From Roseibium album (GTDB lineage: Bacteria > Pseudomonadota > Alphaproteobacteria > Rhizobiales > Stappiaceae), in contig NZ_CXWE01000002.1 in assembly GCF_001404515.1 (NCBI RefSeq), positions 620,001-684,000 on the forward strand: a DNA stretch of 64,000 nt, written 5' to 3'. Of this stretch, positions 1 to 9,935 are shown piece by piece. Below the pieces are notes generated by a model, which was not told the origin of the DNA, searched no databases, and saw only the letters and a program-made list of their open reading frames with translations. The position numbers and the translations under genes were made by a program. Every line of letters starts with the position of its first letter. Within the stretch, counting starts at the first letter, position 1.

Positions 1-501
1 CTGCCCGTCGAGGAAAGTCGCGGCTCGTTCGATGTCGGCATCGGCGGGCATCTGTCCGGCCGCGGCAGCCTTGATCAGACGTTCCTTGATGGCCGCGTAG
101 CGGGACTCCCGCAATCCATTGACCACTTCCTGATGGCGTTCGGCTCCGTACGTGCAATCGACAATGGCATTCACCAGAAAACAGCCCGACGGGGTGTTTG
201 CGTCGAGCGTCAGATCGGCGATCGCACCCAGAAAATCACGAAAATCGTCGACAAAGTGTTTTCTGGCTTCCTGAAGCCTGGAAAACACCGGCCCGCCATA
301 CGTTTCGAAATAGTGCAGCAGCGCCTTTTCGAAAATTGCCTCCTTGTCGCCGAAGGCGGCGTAAAGACCCGGTTTTGCCATGCCCGAGGCTTCGGCAAGA
401 TCATTCATCGAGGTGCCGGAGTATCCGTTCTGCCAGAACGCAATCATCACCGACTGCAAGGCATCTTTTGTATCTACTTTCCTCGGCCGTCCGCGTGCCA
501 T
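1..501 (-). CDS. TetR/AcrR family transcriptional regulator (3' end outside window)
   Basis: The first 167 residues are visible; the C-terminus runs off the left edge. The start MARGRPRK is followed by an N-terminal helix-turn-helix (about residues 10-55) with the TetR-type pattern GYSGTSMNDLAEASGMAKPGLYAAF split over the turn, then GDKEAIF. Proteins of this family are dimeric ligand-responsive repressors that usually act on a neighbouring efflux or enzyme gene. The C-terminal ligand domain (GCFLVNAIVD region) resembles the YcdC/TetR_C_33-like group. The gene is divergent from tex across a 403-bp gap. Its target cannot be told from this window. The family call is safe; the ligand is unknown. 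Confidence 0.85.
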   Translation of the reverse strand, partial: MARGRPRKVDTKDALQSVMIAFWQNGYSGTSMNDLAEASGMAKPGLYAAFGDKEAIFEKALLHYFETYGGPVFSRLQEARKHFVDDFRDFLGAIADLTLDANTPSGCFLVNAIVDCTYGAERHQEVVNGLRESRYAAIKERLIKAAAAGQMPADADIERAATFLDGQ

Positions 502-904
502 CAGTTTGCACTCCTTGTTTACAACCCCGTTTCAAGATCAGAGCCGAAGATCATTTCACCGTCTGTTGCGCCCGTCACACTTGATACGTTGATGTAAAGC
601 CAACTCGATCATGACAATTTGGCAAAAGAATAACGTCAAACACGCAATGCATAATACGCATTTTGTTGCAGTTCGTTCAAGCTATGGCCAGTTAACAATC
701 AGAAAGTGTAGTACGATTGCGATATTTACAAGATTTTTTTGCTGCGGATCAAGAATTGACCAGAAAAACGAGCGCATCACCTGAAATTGGTCTCGCCAAT
801 CGGCATTTGCCGGTGGATGGTGGTATCAGGTCTCTTTTCCGCCCGATTAAGGCGGAATATCTTCAGCCGCTTCAAGTCTTCCCTGTCCGAGAGTTATTGC
901 ATTC
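502..904. other. Intergenic region between tetR and tex
   Basis: About 400 bp without a convincing gene; the short ORFs here have no family features. It must hold the divergent promoters. A weak inverted repeat AATGC-N7-GCATT lies at 646-662 and could be a regulator site, but nothing identifies the protein. Confidence 0.4.
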
Positions 905-3352
905 ATGACCAGCCTTCCCGACACAGGTTCTGCATCGGCGACCGCCAGGACGGTTCCGTCGGCGGACACCGCCATCCGCATTGCACACAGGATCGCAGAC
1001 GAAATCGGGTGCAAGGCCGGACAGGTGAATGCGACCGTTCAAATGCTTGATGAAGGTTCGACCGTTCCCTTTATCGCCCGGTACCGGAAGGAAGCCACGG
1101 GCGGTCTTGATGACAGCCAGCTCCGGAAGCTGGAGGAACGACTGGTGTATCTCCGCGAACTTGAAGATCGCCGCGTCGCGATCACCAGGTCGATCGAGGA
1201 ACAGGGAAAGCTCACAAACGAGCTGAACATCGGCATTCAAGCTGCGGAAACCAAGTCCCAATTGGAAGACATCTATCTGCCCTACAAGAAAAAACGGCGG
1301 ACCAAGGCCCAAATTGCCCGGGAAGCCGGCCTGGAACCGCTCGCTGATCTTTTGCTCGGCGATCCTGCAAAAACGCCGGAAATCGAGGCAGCGGCTTTTG
1401 TGGACGAGAGCAAGGGCGTCGGCGACACAAAGGCAGCTCTCGATGGTGCCCGCCAGATCCTGATGGAACGGTTCGCCGAAAATGCCGGACTGGTCGGTCG
1501 CCTGCGCCGCTATGTCGAAGATCGCGGTATCGTTCAGTCCAAACTCATCGACGGTATGTCGGAAAAGGGAGCGAAATTCGCCGACTACTTCGACTATTCG
1601 GAAAAATGGTCAAAGATCCCGAGCCACCGGGCACTCGCCCTGTTCCGGGGACGGAACGAAGGCATTCTGTCGGTGGACCTGACGGTCGATGCGGACGACG
1701 TTTCACCTGTCCTGCCGGCAGTGAAGATGGTTGCCGACACGTATGCCATCGCCGACCGGGGCCGTCCGGCAGACAAGTGGCTGATGGACGTGGCGCGTTT
1801 TGCCTGGAAGGTGAAACTGGCTTTGCATCTGGAACTCGACCTGATGGGTGTCCTTCGGGACAAGGCGGAAGAAGAGGCAATCCAGGTATTTGCGAAAAAC
1901 CTGAAGGACCTGCTTCTGGCAGCCCCTGCCGGCACCAAATCGACGCTTGGTCTCGATCCGGGCATTCGCACAGGCGTGAAAGTCGCCGTCGTCGATGACA
2001 CGGGCAAACTGGTCGACACCGCCACTATCTATCCGTTTCAGCCACGCAACGACGTCTCGGGATCCCGCGCCGCGCTGCTGGCCCTGATTGCAAAACACAA
2101 GGTCGGCCTGATCGCCATCGGCAACGGTACGGCAAGCCGCGAGACCGACAAGCTTGCCGGTGATGTGCTTGCTGACATTCCTTCGGCCCAGCGTCCGGTC
2201 AAGGTGATCGTCAACGAGGCGGGAGCATCGGTCTACTCGGCCTCGGAACTGGCGGCAAAGGAAATGCCTGACGTTGATGTCTCCCTTCGCGGTGCGGCAT
2301 CCATTGCCCGGCGCTTGCAGGACCCGCTTGCCGAACTGGTCAAGATCGAACCGAAGTCGATCGGCGTTGGCCAGTACCAGCACGACGTCAACCAGTCCAG
2401 GCTCGCACGGGCACTCGATGCTGTCGTCGAAGATGCGGTGAACGCCGTCGGTGTCGATCTCAACACGGCTTCACCCGCCCTGCTTTCCCGGATTTCAGGC
2501 CTTTCAGACAGTCTTGCAAAGGCCGTTGTCGAGCACCGCGAGACAATCGGGCGCTTCGACAAGCGGACACAGCTGAAGGATGTGCCAAGGCTGGGGGCTA
2601 AGGCATTTGAACTCTGCGCCGGTTTCCTGCGCATCAACGACGGCAAGGAAGCGCTCGATTCTTCTTCGGTGCATCCGGAAGCCTATCCGCTTGCCAAGAG
2701 GATCGTGAAAGCCTGCGGCCGCGACGTGCGTCAGCTGATGGGAGATGCCTCCGTTCTGAAGGCTCTGGAGCCGTCTGAATTCACGGATGAGAAATTCGGC
2801 CTGCCAACCGTCCGGGACATCCTGCTGGAACTGGAAAAACCCGGCCGCGACCCGCGCCCGGAGTTCAAGACCGCAGCCCTGCAGGATGGTGTTGAGGAAA
2901 TTTCCGACCTGAAACCGGGCATGAAACTGGAAGGCACGGTCACCAATGTCACCAACTTCGGCGCGTTTGTCGATGTCGGCGTTCACCAGGACGGCCTCGT
3001 CCATGTCTCCCAGCTCGCCGACCGTTTCGTCGACGACCCGCACCAGGTGGTCAAGGCAGGCGACATCGTCAAGGTCACCATCCTGGACGTGGACGTGCCG
3101 CGCAAGCGGATATCGATGACCATGAAGTCTCAGGCCGACTATCAGGGCCAGCGCGAGCGGTCGGACCGCGACCAGCGGCCCGGAACGGGCAACCGGAACC
3201 AGGAACAACGCGGGCAAGGTGGCCGCGGACCCGGTGGCGGTGGTCCGCACGGAGGTGGAAAAGGCGGTGCTCCGAAGGGTGCGGGAAATGATGGCGGCAA
3301 CAATGCCATGGCCGCGGCCCTTGCGGCGGCCATGAACAAGAAGCGGAAGTAG
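905..3352 (+). CDS. tex: Tex family RNA-binding transcription accessory protein
   Basis: This 815-residue protein has the full Tex architecture: an N-terminal helical Tex domain (about 20-210), a YqgF/RNase H-like fold starting at GLDPGIRTG (349-357), a helix-hairpin-helix region (about 500-580, [17 protein letters not shown]) and an S1 RNA-binding domain (about 672-742, [16 protein letters not shown]). Tex proteins bind nucleic acid and are linked to transcription elongation and toxin gene expression. The last 60 residues are a Gly/Arg/Gln-rich low-complexity tail, a common addition in alphaproteobacteria that probably adds RNA binding. The gene ends 3 bp before the stop codon of the convergent gene at 3356. 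Confidence 0.96.
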   Translation: MTSLPDTGSASATARTVPSADTAIRIAHRIADEIGCKAGQVNATVQMLDEGSTVPFIARYRKEATGGLDDSQLRKLEERLVYLRELEDRRVAITRSIEEQGKLTNELNIGIQAAETKSQLEDIYLPYKKKRRTKAQIAREAGLEPLADLLLGDPAKTPEIEAAAFVDESKGVGDTKAALDGARQILMERFAENAGLVGRLRRYVEDRGIVQSKLIDGMSEKGAKFADYFDYSEKWSKIPSHRALALFRGRNEGILSVDLTVDADDVSPVLPAVKMVADTYAIADRGRPADKWLMDVARFAWKVKLALHLELDLMGVLRDKAEEEAIQVFAKNLKDLLLAAPAGTKSTLGLDPGIRTGVKVAVVDDTGKLVDTATIYPFQPRNDVSGSRAALLALIAKHKVGLIAIGNGTASRETDKLAGDVLADIPSAQRPVKVIVNEAGASVYSASELAAKEMPDVDVSLRGAASIARRLQDPLAELVKIEPKSIGVGQYQHDVNQSRLARALDAVVEDAVNAVGVDLNTASPALLSRISGLSDSLAKAVVEHRETIGRFDKRTQLKDVPRLGAKAFELCAGFLRINDGKEALDSSSVHPEAYPLAKRIVKACGRDVRQLMGDASVLKALEPSEFTDEKFGLPTVRDILLELEKPGRDPRPEFKTAALQDGVEEISDLKPGMKLEGTVTNVTNFGAFVDVGVHQDGLVHVSQLADRFVDDPHQVVKAGDIVKVTILDVDVPRKRISMTMKSQADYQGQRERSDRDQRPGTGNRNQEQRGQGGRGPGGGGPHGGGKGGAPKGAGNDGGNNAMAAALAAAMNKKRK

Positions 3353-3355
3353 TCT

Positions 3356-4117
3356 TCAGGCGAAGACGTCCGCTTCGGCCACCGGCAATTCACCCCGTTC
3401 TTCCAGGTCCTTGAGATAGGCCCGGCAGACGATGACCGAGAACACGGCGAAACTGTATCCAACCACCAGTTTGACCAACAGCAGAACGAGTCCGCCAAGG
3501 ATGTTTGGCGCTCCCGCAGGTGTGATCGGATCAGAACCTATCCCGATGTTCTCAAAGAAAATCAGGATCACGAACCCAAGGCCTGCAATCGAACCGGCAC
3601 CGAATAGGAGCCTGGGGAGCATGTAACCCGCTTGTCGGAATGATCTGCCGGCCGCGGTTCCGATCCCTGCGCCGACACCAATCAGATGGGCGGGGAAAAC
3701 TGTTCCGAACAGAAACGTTGTCAGGAAGGCAACGCCCCCGCCGGTCAGAAACATCACGACAAGAAAGAACTCCTGATCCAGCAGACCACCCGCAGATGTC
3801 GCCATGGCACCGAACACAACGACCATTGCGACCACAAACACCGGCAGGTAGAGCAGCAGAATGTAGCGGATCATGAATCCTGTGTATTTTTTGCTCGTTT
3901 CCCTGGATTTCAGATCCAGCCCCAGCAGGCTTGCACACAGATAGAAGACGGTTCCGGCTTCCACGAATGCCCGCGCTATCGTCAATCCGGTTCCGAGGTC
4001 GAAGAGAACGCTCACCGTTTCCAGAACGTAGATCGCGGCAACCAAACCGAAAAAGTACCTCCAGCACGCCGCAATCGCCGCGAAAGCTTGCGAAAAGATG
4101 TTCAGTTCAGGCCTCAA
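3356..4117 (-). CDS. Integral membrane protein, paralogue of the gene at 4285-5040
   Basis: The 253-residue product has about six predicted membrane segments, starting with AIAACWRYFFGLVAAIYVLE near residue 15. I do not recognise a named family. It is clearly related to its upstream neighbour: both share the block G(R/A)S(F/L)RQAGYxLPR in the middle and end in AYLxxLxExGxLPxxxAxVFA. It converges on tex with 3 bp between stop codons and has no obvious terminator of its own. No catalytic motif is visible, so the function is unknown. Confidence 0.8.
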   Translation of the reverse strand: MRPELNIFSQAFAAIAACWRYFFGLVAAIYVLETVSVLFDLGTGLTIARAFVEAGTVFYLCASLLGLDLKSRETSKKYTGFMIRYILLLYLPVFVVAMVVVFGAMATSAGGLLDQEFFLVVMFLTGGGVAFLTTFLFGTVFPAHLIGVGAGIGTAAGRSFRQAGYMLPRLLFGAGSIAGLGFVILIFFENIGIGSDPITPAGAPNILGGLVLLLVKLVVGYSFAVFSVIVCRAYLKDLEERGELPVAEADVFA

Positions 4118-4284
4118 GGCACACCTCCAATTTGTAACGCCATGTCATATTAAGCCCTAGATTGAAAACGACTTCGGCGCCTATGTTGACTTCCCGCCTC
4201 CCGGCAATCTCGGTGGCCAGTCCCTCGCAGTGGGCAAAAGCAATGCTTTGATATCAGACAGGATATTCAATGTTTGGAGTCGAC

Positions 4285-5040
4285 TTACGCAAACACTTCA
4301 GCATCGAATTCGGGAAGGTCTCCGAGTTCCCGAAGATTCATCAGATAGGCATTTTTTGAAATGACCATAAAAACTGCTTCGCTCAACACCGACAATGGGA
4401 CTGAAATCGCCATTAACAACAGACTGAACGAGTTAATGTCACCGGCGGTCGTGATCGGTTGCATATCTGCGTCAGCAAATTGCACCACCGTGTACAAAAC
4501 AGCGGACAAAATCGAAATAGGAAGAAAAATCCCAAAAAACCTCGGCAGCAGATATCCGGCTTGGCGAAGCGATCTTGCTAACGCCGACCGAACAGTGTCG
4601 GATCTCTTTAAGATCATTGCCGGAAAAAACGTCCCAAACAAATAATATGGCAAATACAAAACAAGCATTATCAAAAGAAAATAGCCTAGAGCCCAGAAAC
4701 TTTGCTCTATTGTCTCGGCGGGCGCTGCCTCAAAGAGCACCAAAATCAGCTCAGCGCTCCCAATTGGAAGCAAATAAATCAGCAAAAAATTCCAAATTGC
4801 GAAACTGCCAAACTGATTAAAACGTTTCTGAAGCCTGGGAGCTCCCAATAGTTTCCAAAAAAAGCAAAACCAAAAAACAGTGCCGAACGGAGCATACAAA
4901 AACATAAAATACCAAGTGTCTTCGAACCAGGTATCGGCTATCGTAATCACGCAGCTGACCACCACATACGCCAGCGTTAGCCAACGTAGCGCGTACAAGG
5001 TTCCGAAGACCTCCGAAAACAAGTTTCTGGTCTGATACAC
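4285..5040 (-). CDS. Integral membrane protein, AT-rich tandem paralogue
   Basis: The 251-residue product has about six hydrophobic segments and aligns end to end with the downstream gene at 3356 (shared RSLRQAGYLLPR and the C-terminal LxxLRELGDLPEF-AEVFA pattern). Its DNA is visibly richer in A and T than the rest of the window, including its paralogue, and its codon choice follows. That suggests either a transferred copy or relaxed codon selection after duplication. It is followed by a 167-bp gap before the paralogue, so co-transcription is possible. Function unknown. Confidence 0.78.
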   Translation of the reverse strand: MYQTRNLFSEVFGTLYALRWLTLAYVVVSCVITIADTWFEDTWYFMFLYAPFGTVFWFCFFWKLLGAPRLQKRFNQFGSFAIWNFLLIYLLPIGSAELILVLFEAAPAETIEQSFWALGYFLLIMLVLYLPYYLFGTFFPAMILKRSDTVRSALARSLRQAGYLLPRFFGIFLPISILSAVLYTVVQFADADMQPITTAGDINSFSLLLMAISVPLSVLSEAVFMVISKNAYLMNLRELGDLPEFDAEVFA

Positions 5041-5225
5041 GTCAAAGATCGCACACTGTTGTTTTTACCGATATTCGATAGTTTCAACGGAATTGCAACC
5101 TGAAATTTGCATTGCACGCAGTCTCGACCTGGCTACAGATCAACCGATCGAGCCTCAGCCTTCCGGCTGTCGCCCGCGTCAATCCAGGTGCAATGGACGT
5201 GCCTTTCAGGATCGGCAGGTGAAGA

Positions 5226-5891
5226 TCAGTCGGCCTTTGTCACCTCAAAGCCGTCGAGCAGGTTCGCGGCCTCGACCATGAACGCCGAAATGTCGGACGG
5301 AAAGTGCTCCGGGATGGTGCTCACCATGTACACGAAGTTCCCGCGTCGCCACTCACACTTGATATACGTCCCGTATGTCGTGCAGGGCTCCTGAGGCGCA
5401 TCGCCTCCCTTGCCGTTGTTGAAATCGACGGCTTTGCCGACAGTAATCAACGGGTCTCGGGTCTTGTATCGCGGCTCAAGGTCCGGAAAGGAAACACTCA
5501 CCCAGAAAAGTTTGCCACCGGGCTCGGAACTGCCGTTATACGGCGCGTAGTACCATGGGATTTCGTGCTGCGTCTCGGCCAGCCAGTAAACCTCACGATA
5601 ATTACCCTCGATACGCGGCAGCCACGGCAGGAGCGTCGCTGCAACGAGCAAGACAAGACCGGTGACATAGGGCCGGTCTGTGAGCCGTCGGCGCCAAAGC
5701 CAGAACAGGAACATGACGATCGCAATGGGGATCGGAGCGAGCAGAGCCACTTCCTTGACTTGCCACAGCATATCGCCCTTCGCGGCCATGGGGTGAAAAG
5801 TCTTTCTGATTGAATAGTTTATGAACGTCCACGCATTCCAGATGGCGGACAGGAGGGCTGCGAGCCAGAACAGGGTGGAAAGGCGTATCAT
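5226..5891 (-). CDS. Membrane-anchored hypothetical protein
   Basis: This 221-residue protein has three hydrophobic segments in the first half (about 8-28, 48-67 and 76-93) and a soluble C-terminal domain of about 120 residues that contains two cysteines (EPCTTYGTYIKCEW) able to form a disulfide. The likely topology puts that domain outside the cytoplasm. I do not recognise the family. It is transcribed in the same direction as the two paralogous membrane proteins downstream, 185 bp away, with no shared motif. Confidence 0.7.
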   Translation of the reverse strand: MIRLSTLFWLAALLSAIWNAWTFINYSIRKTFHPMAAKGDMLWQVKEVALLAPIPIAIVMFLFWLWRRRLTDRPYVTGLVLLVAATLLPWLPRIEGNYREVYWLAETQHEIPWYYAPYNGSSEPGGKLFWVSVSFPDLEPRYKTRDPLITVGKAVDFNNGKGGDAPQEPCTTYGTYIKCEWRRGNFVYMVSTIPEHFPSDISAFMVEAANLLDGFEVTKAD

Positions 5892-6152
5892 GACACTCAG
5901 TTAAAGAGACAATTGGCAAATCGCAAGACGAGTGCTGCTAGCAAAATTGCAGGCGACAAATTGAAAGATAGCATGTCAGGAGAAGGGATGGGCGCAAGAC
6001 GTCGACCTCGTCGCATTTTCCTTTTCTCGCGTCCGCCAAAGCCGTCAGGGTTCCGTTTGCGTTCTGCATGGTTCAGCTGCATTAGGTCGCCATATCCTCG
6101 ACCGGCTGGAACTTCACCCTAAGTTAAGTGAGAGGGAGGTAAGGTCTGGCAC

Positions 6153-6839
6153 ATGACGGACGAAAATGCCGAGGAGGACAGGCCGAAGAAGGAGATGGAC
6201 CCCGGTACCATTGGGGCAATCGCCCATCTTTATCGCGCTGAGGTTTTCCGCAGCACCCACTGGCGCTCGCGATTGGACAACACGACGAACTGGGCCGTCG
6301 TCACGACCGGCATCGCCTTGTCCGCCACGTTTTCCAACCGGGATGCCTCGCCGCTGCCGATGGTACTGGTCGGCTTGCTGGTCACCGTTTTCCTGATTTT
6401 TGAGGCCCGGCGCTATCGGTATTACAACATGTTCCGGGCGCGCGCACGGCTGTTGGAGTCTGATTTTTATGCTCCGCTCCTTCTTGGAAAAAGCAGCTCG
6501 ACGAACGGAACCTGGGCAAGAATGCTCGCTGACGACTACGAGACGCCGCATTATCATATCAGCCTTGTCAGGGCCGCCGGACGACGGCTGCGCAGCAATT
6601 ATTCCTGGATCCTCGCTATCCAGGCCATCGCCTATTTCGGCAAGCTTGCCATTCATCCCGTTCCGTTGACTGAATTCTCCCAGGCATTCGAACGCGCAGC
6701 CATTGGCCCGGTTCCCGGATATCTCGTGTTCCTGGCCGGTGTGGTGTTTCACACAAGCTGGATCGTCTTTGCCATCGTCACGCTCAGGCTCGACAAGCGC
6801 TACCGCAAAAAACGCAAATCCCCCATGCAGGCGATCTAG
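6153..6839 (+). CDS. DUF2270 family integral membrane protein
   Basis: The 228-residue protein matches the pattern of the DUF2270 family: an N-terminal stretch IAHLYRAEVFRSTHWRSRLD, a membrane hairpin (about 48-85) with WAVVTTGIALSATF, the motif EARRYRYYNMFRARARLLE, and a second hydrophobic pair near the C-terminus (about 190-215). The function of the family is not known. It stands alone between convergent neighbours. The start ATG gives the full conserved N-terminus. Confidence 0.82.
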   Translation: MTDENAEEDRPKKEMDPGTIGAIAHLYRAEVFRSTHWRSRLDNTTNWAVVTTGIALSATFSNRDASPLPMVLVGLLVTVFLIFEARRYRYYNMFRARARLLESDFYAPLLLGKSSSTNGTWARMLADDYETPHYHISLVRAAGRRLRSNYSWILAIQAIAYFGKLAIHPVPLTEFSQAFERAAIGPVPGYLVFLAGVVFHTSWIVFAIVTLRLDKRYRKKRKSPMQAI

Positions 6840-6911
6840 AGCCAGTCTCCAATCCCCTTGATTTGATCCTGAAAACACAGGCGTTGCCGCGCTCTGTTGA
6901 GCAGCGTGACT

Positions 6912-7337
6912 TCAAGAACAGGTCTTTTTGAGCTGACCAAGCTGGACGCGCCCTTTTTCAAGGACAAACGGAATTTTTCCACTCTCCAGGCCGAACGGGT
7001 CTCCGACACATGAAGCGTGCAACTTTCTCTTAAATGCAGATCTGACGAGGCAGCTCCAAAATCCGCCAGATTTCTTTGTAACCGGGTTGTAAGCGTTAGG
7101 ATACTTGAAACAGATTTCACTCCCGATTTTGCGCGTTTCCCATTTTCCTCTCGTGACCTGATCGTTACCCGGATACCAAAGATAAGAGCGTCGATTTTGC
7201 GACATGTAAGCAACCTGCACACCGTGTTCTTCATCAAAGGCAACAACGGTTTTGTTTCCGAACTCAATCGTTTCGTTGCTGGTCTGACAGCCGGCCAGCA
7301 AAAGAGAAAAAACCAGAATCAATAAACAAAGTTTCAC
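6912..7337 (-). CDS. Small lipoprotein, function unknown
   Basis: A 141-residue protein with a lipoprotein signal peptide: a short hydrophobic run and the lipobox LAGC, so Cys17 would be lipidated after cleavage. The mature part holds three further cysteines (CFKYPNAY, FWSCLV, ASCVG), suggesting disulfides in the periplasm. I recognise no family. The gene is AT-richer than its neighbours and flanked by unrelated genes, so no role can be inferred. Confidence 0.68.
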   Translation of the reverse strand: MKLCLLILVFSLLLAGCQTSNETIEFGNKTVVAFDEEHGVQVAYMSQNRRSYLWYPGNDQVTRGKWETRKIGSEICFKYPNAYNPVTKKSGGFWSCLVRSAFKRKLHASCVGDPFGLESGKIPFVLEKGRVQLGQLKKTCS

Positions 7338-7534
7338 GGGATACTCTCGGCAGCAAAGATCGCATCAGCGGTAGCAGACGCGCGCTACACGCACAAGCTG
7401 TCACACATCTTCAATTGCCCTCCAGTGGGCACCGGATCACACCCGGACAAATTCACAAATTCAGAAGAAGCTTCCCTTTTATCGACAGCTGATATATCAA
7501 GCGCACATCTCTTGTGGACAGGACTAAACTCAAC

Positions 7535-8182
7535 ATGACAGGTGACCTCAGCCAATCCGCCCAGGCCTACAGGCAATTGGAAGAGGCAATCGTGACACTG
7601 AAACTGAAACCCGGTGAAGCGGTAACAGAAGTTGCTCTTGCACAGCGTTTCGGACTGGGCCGCACACCGATCCGGGAGGCCGTGTTGCGACTCAGCCTTG
7701 AAGGTCTTTTGAGCATCCGTCCGCGTCTCGGTGTCATTGTTGCGGAAATGAACCCGGCGGATTTCATCAAGGTGCTGGACGCAAGGCACGCCCTGGAACG
7801 CCTTGTTGCCGGGTCGGCTGCACGCCTTGCGAGTCAGGACGAACGTCGGACACTTGAACAAATCGCCGAAGACATGCGGGACGCAGGTTCCGTTCCCGAT
7901 GTCGAGGAATATCTGCGCCTCGACAAGGCATTTGACGAAGTTGTCGCGCAGGCCGCCTGCAATCCTTTCGCGGCAAAGGCGCTGGCTCCCCTTCAGACCC
8001 ATAGCCGCAGGTTTTGGTACCGGCATTTCGGCCGGGCGGATCTCAATCCGGCCGCCTGGAGCCACCTGGAAGTTATGCAGGCAATTGCCAATGGCGACGA
8101 GGGAGAGGCCATGGAACAGATCGAAAACCTGATGCTGTATCTCCGCAGGCAGGCGACAGCCCTTATGAGCGGGCCACGATAG
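7535..8182 (+). CDS. GntR family transcriptional regulator (FadR/FCD subfamily)
   Basis: The 215-residue product has a winged helix-turn-helix in the first 75 residues (AYRQLEEAIVTLKLKPGEAVTE, then LAQRFGLGRTPIREAVLRLSLEGLL) followed by an all-helical FCD ligand domain with the metal-type histidine and arginine positions (DARHALERL, RFWYRHFG). Such proteins sense small acids or amino acids and repress catabolic genes. I chose the ATG at 7535, which has an AGGA about 11 nt upstream, over the GTG at 7514, which has no ribosome site. Target unknown. Confidence 0.87.
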   Translation: MTGDLSQSAQAYRQLEEAIVTLKLKPGEAVTEVALAQRFGLGRTPIREAVLRLSLEGLLSIRPRLGVIVAEMNPADFIKVLDARHALERLVAGSAARLASQDERRTLEQIAEDMRDAGSVPDVEEYLRLDKAFDEVVAQAACNPFAAKALAPLQTHSRRFWYRHFGRADLNPAAWSHLEVMQAIANGDEGEAMEQIENLMLYLRRQATALMSGPR

Positions 8183-8260
8183 TCCGGCTGCGTGAAGTTA
8201 TTGACGCCAGTTTGCCATTTGGGAGATGCTGTAGCCGGACAGTCAGGTTGCGGAACCACA

Positions 8261-8698
8261 ATGAGCTATGTCGAAATCTCCTTTGCCGATGAAGCGGAAA
8301 AGGCGTCTACTTCCAGGGCGATCGAGGATCGCCTGCTCCAGTCCTTGGCCAAGGAAAACAAGCAGGCGAACAATGATGAATTCATCCTGAAGGCGACCGA
8401 TGAAAACGGGCACCTGCTGGGTGGGCTGCGCGCAAGCACGTCCTACCACTGGCTGCTGATCAAGACCCTTTGGGTGGATGACGCAGTCAGGGGCGGCGGG
8501 CTCGGCAGCCGGCTTGTCGAACTGGCTGAACTCGAAGCAAAACGGCTTGGATGTCATGGCGCATGGCTGGACACTTCGAATGAAACAGCCCGCAAATTCT
8601 ATCAGGGCCTCGGATACCAGGATTTCGGGGTTCTGGGAAACAGGCCGGATCAGGCCCTGCCGGATCATCGCCGTTGGTTCATGAAGAAGGATCTCTGA
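8261..8698 (+). CDS. GNAT family N-acetyltransferase
   Basis: From MSYVEISFADE the product is 145 residues, the normal size of a single GNAT domain. The acetyl-CoA binding motif A is visible as VDDAVRGGGLGSRLVELAE (about residues 69-87, V-x5-R-G-x-G-x-G/A), followed by ARKFYQGLGYQDFG, the usual motif B. The family transfers an acetyl group from acetyl-CoA to an amine; the substrate cannot be told. An in-frame upstream start at 8192 would add 23 residues with no conserved features, so the ATG at 8261 is preferred. It lies 78 bp after the GntR gene and may be co-transcribed. Confidence 0.85.
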   Translation: MSYVEISFADEAEKASTSRAIEDRLLQSLAKENKQANNDEFILKATDENGHLLGGLRASTSYHWLLIKTLWVDDAVRGGGLGSRLVELAELEAKRLGCHGAWLDTSNETARKFYQGLGYQDFGVLGNRPDQALPDHRRWFMKKDL

Positions 8699-8729
8699 CC
8701 AGGCGACGATGAACCGGACGTCTGTTCTG

Positions 8730-9404
8730 TCAGTCTGACGGCTTTTCGGACCTCAGCAACCAGGAAAAGAACGCGAGTGCCAGGGCAGCGCCGGCAACTT
8801 CCGCCACGATGAAGCCGGGGAGATCGATCGGACGAATGCCGGCGAATGTATCGGTGAAGGCCCGGGAAATGGCGACTGCCGGATTTGCGAAGGACGTCGA
8901 TGCGGTGAACCAGTAGGCGGCGGTAATGTAAAGTCCGACCAGCCATGGCACTGCAGTTTCCCGAAACCGTATACCGGCCAGAATACTGGCAAGCAGCCCG
9001 AAAGTCGCAACAATTTCAGCCACCCACTGCCCGGCACCGGTCCGCACGGTCGTCGATGCCTGCAACACCGGCAGTTCGAACATCACATGTGCAATCAGCG
9101 AACCGCAGATGCCACCGATGATTTGCGCGCTGATATAGCTGAGACCGACCACCAGACCAAGATGCCGTTTGAGCCAGAACACGAAGGTCACCGCCGGGTT
9201 GAAATGCGCGCCCGAAATCGGCCCAAGGATAGTGATCAGAACCACAAGGATAGCACCTGTCGGGATCGTGTTGCCGAGCAGGGAAACGGCGACATCGTCC
9301 GACAGTCTGTCGGCCATGATCCCCGAACCGACTACCGTGCCGACAAGCATTGCAGTCCCGAGCGCCTCCGCCGCCAGGCGCCGGGACAAACTGAATTCTG
9401 ACAT
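8730..9404 (-). CDS. aqpS: Aquaporin of the arsenic-linked AqpS type
   Basis: This 224-residue MIP-family channel has six membrane segments and two NPA boxes: HFNPAVTF (about residue 68) and ANPAVAISR (about 173). The second half carries a SxFANPA context as in AqpS proteins. In Sinorhizobium, AqpS replaces ArsB and lets arsenite flow out down its gradient after ArsC reduces arsenate. Here it is the third gene of arsR-arsC-aqpS, 14 bp after arsC, which supports that job. It could also pass other neutral metalloid acids or methylated arsenicals. Confidence 0.85.
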   Translation of the reverse strand: MSEFSLSRRLAAEALGTAMLVGTVVGSGIMADRLSDDVAVSLLGNTIPTGAILVVLITILGPISGAHFNPAVTFVFWLKRHLGLVVGLSYISAQIIGGICGSLIAHVMFELPVLQASTTVRTGAGQWVAEIVATFGLLASILAGIRFRETAVPWLVGLYITAAYWFTASTSFANPAVAISRAFTDTFAGIRPIDLPGFIVAEVAGAALALAFFSWLLRSEKPSD

Positions 9405-9418
9405 GAAAAATTTCCCAA

Positions 9419-9907
9419 CTAGTTGAAAGAAGTGCCGATCGCCGCCAGCCTGGATTTGCCGTCTTCGGCCTCGAATACCTCGTCGCCAAGCGCGAGCATG
9501 TCATTGATGCGCCGTTCCAGCCTTTGGTAGGCCAGATCGAATGCCGCCCCGCGGGTTGCGTCGTCCCCTTCGACAGAAGCCGGGTCGGGAATGCCCCAAT
9601 GCACGACCATCGGATGACCAGGCCAGACCGGGCAGGCTTCGCCCGCCGCGCTGTCGCAGACAGTGATGATCAGGTCCATTGCCGGGGCATCAACGCCCGC
9701 GAATTCTTCCCAGCTTTTCGACCGGAACCCTTCTGTCGACAGGCCACGGCGCTCAAGACAGGCCAGTGCGTCCGGATTGACTGAGCCTCTCGGTGTCGAT
9801 CCTGCAGAAAAGGCAGCGAACCTGCCCTGCCCGAGATGGCGAAGCAGTGCTTCTCCAAGCACGGAACGAGCGGAATTCGCCGTACATAAAATTAGAGCAT
9901 TGCGCAT
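9419..9907 (-). CDS. arsC: Arsenate reductase, low-molecular-weight phosphatase type
   Basis: From MRNALILCTANSARS the product is 162 residues. The P-loop CTANSAR (Cys8 to Arg14) is the CX5R active site of thioredoxin-type ArsC and LMW tyrosine phosphatases, and IPDPA near residue 113 supplies the general acid aspartate. It would reduce arsenate to arsenite in the cytoplasm. A longer in-frame reading exists upstream to 9994 but lacks family similarity and would overlap arsR, so the start at 9907 is chosen. It lies 28 bp after arsR and 14 bp before aqpS. Confidence 0.9.
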   Translation of the reverse strand: MRNALILCTANSARSVLGEALLRHLGQGRFAAFSAGSTPRGSVNPDALACLERRGLSTEGFRSKSWEEFAGVDAPAMDLIITVCDSAAGEACPVWPGHPMVVHWGIPDPASVEGDDATRGAAFDLAYQRLERRINDMLALGDEVFEAEDGKSRLAAIGTSFN

Positions 9908-9935
9908 TGTTGGAATGTCCACCTGGATTTTGAAA

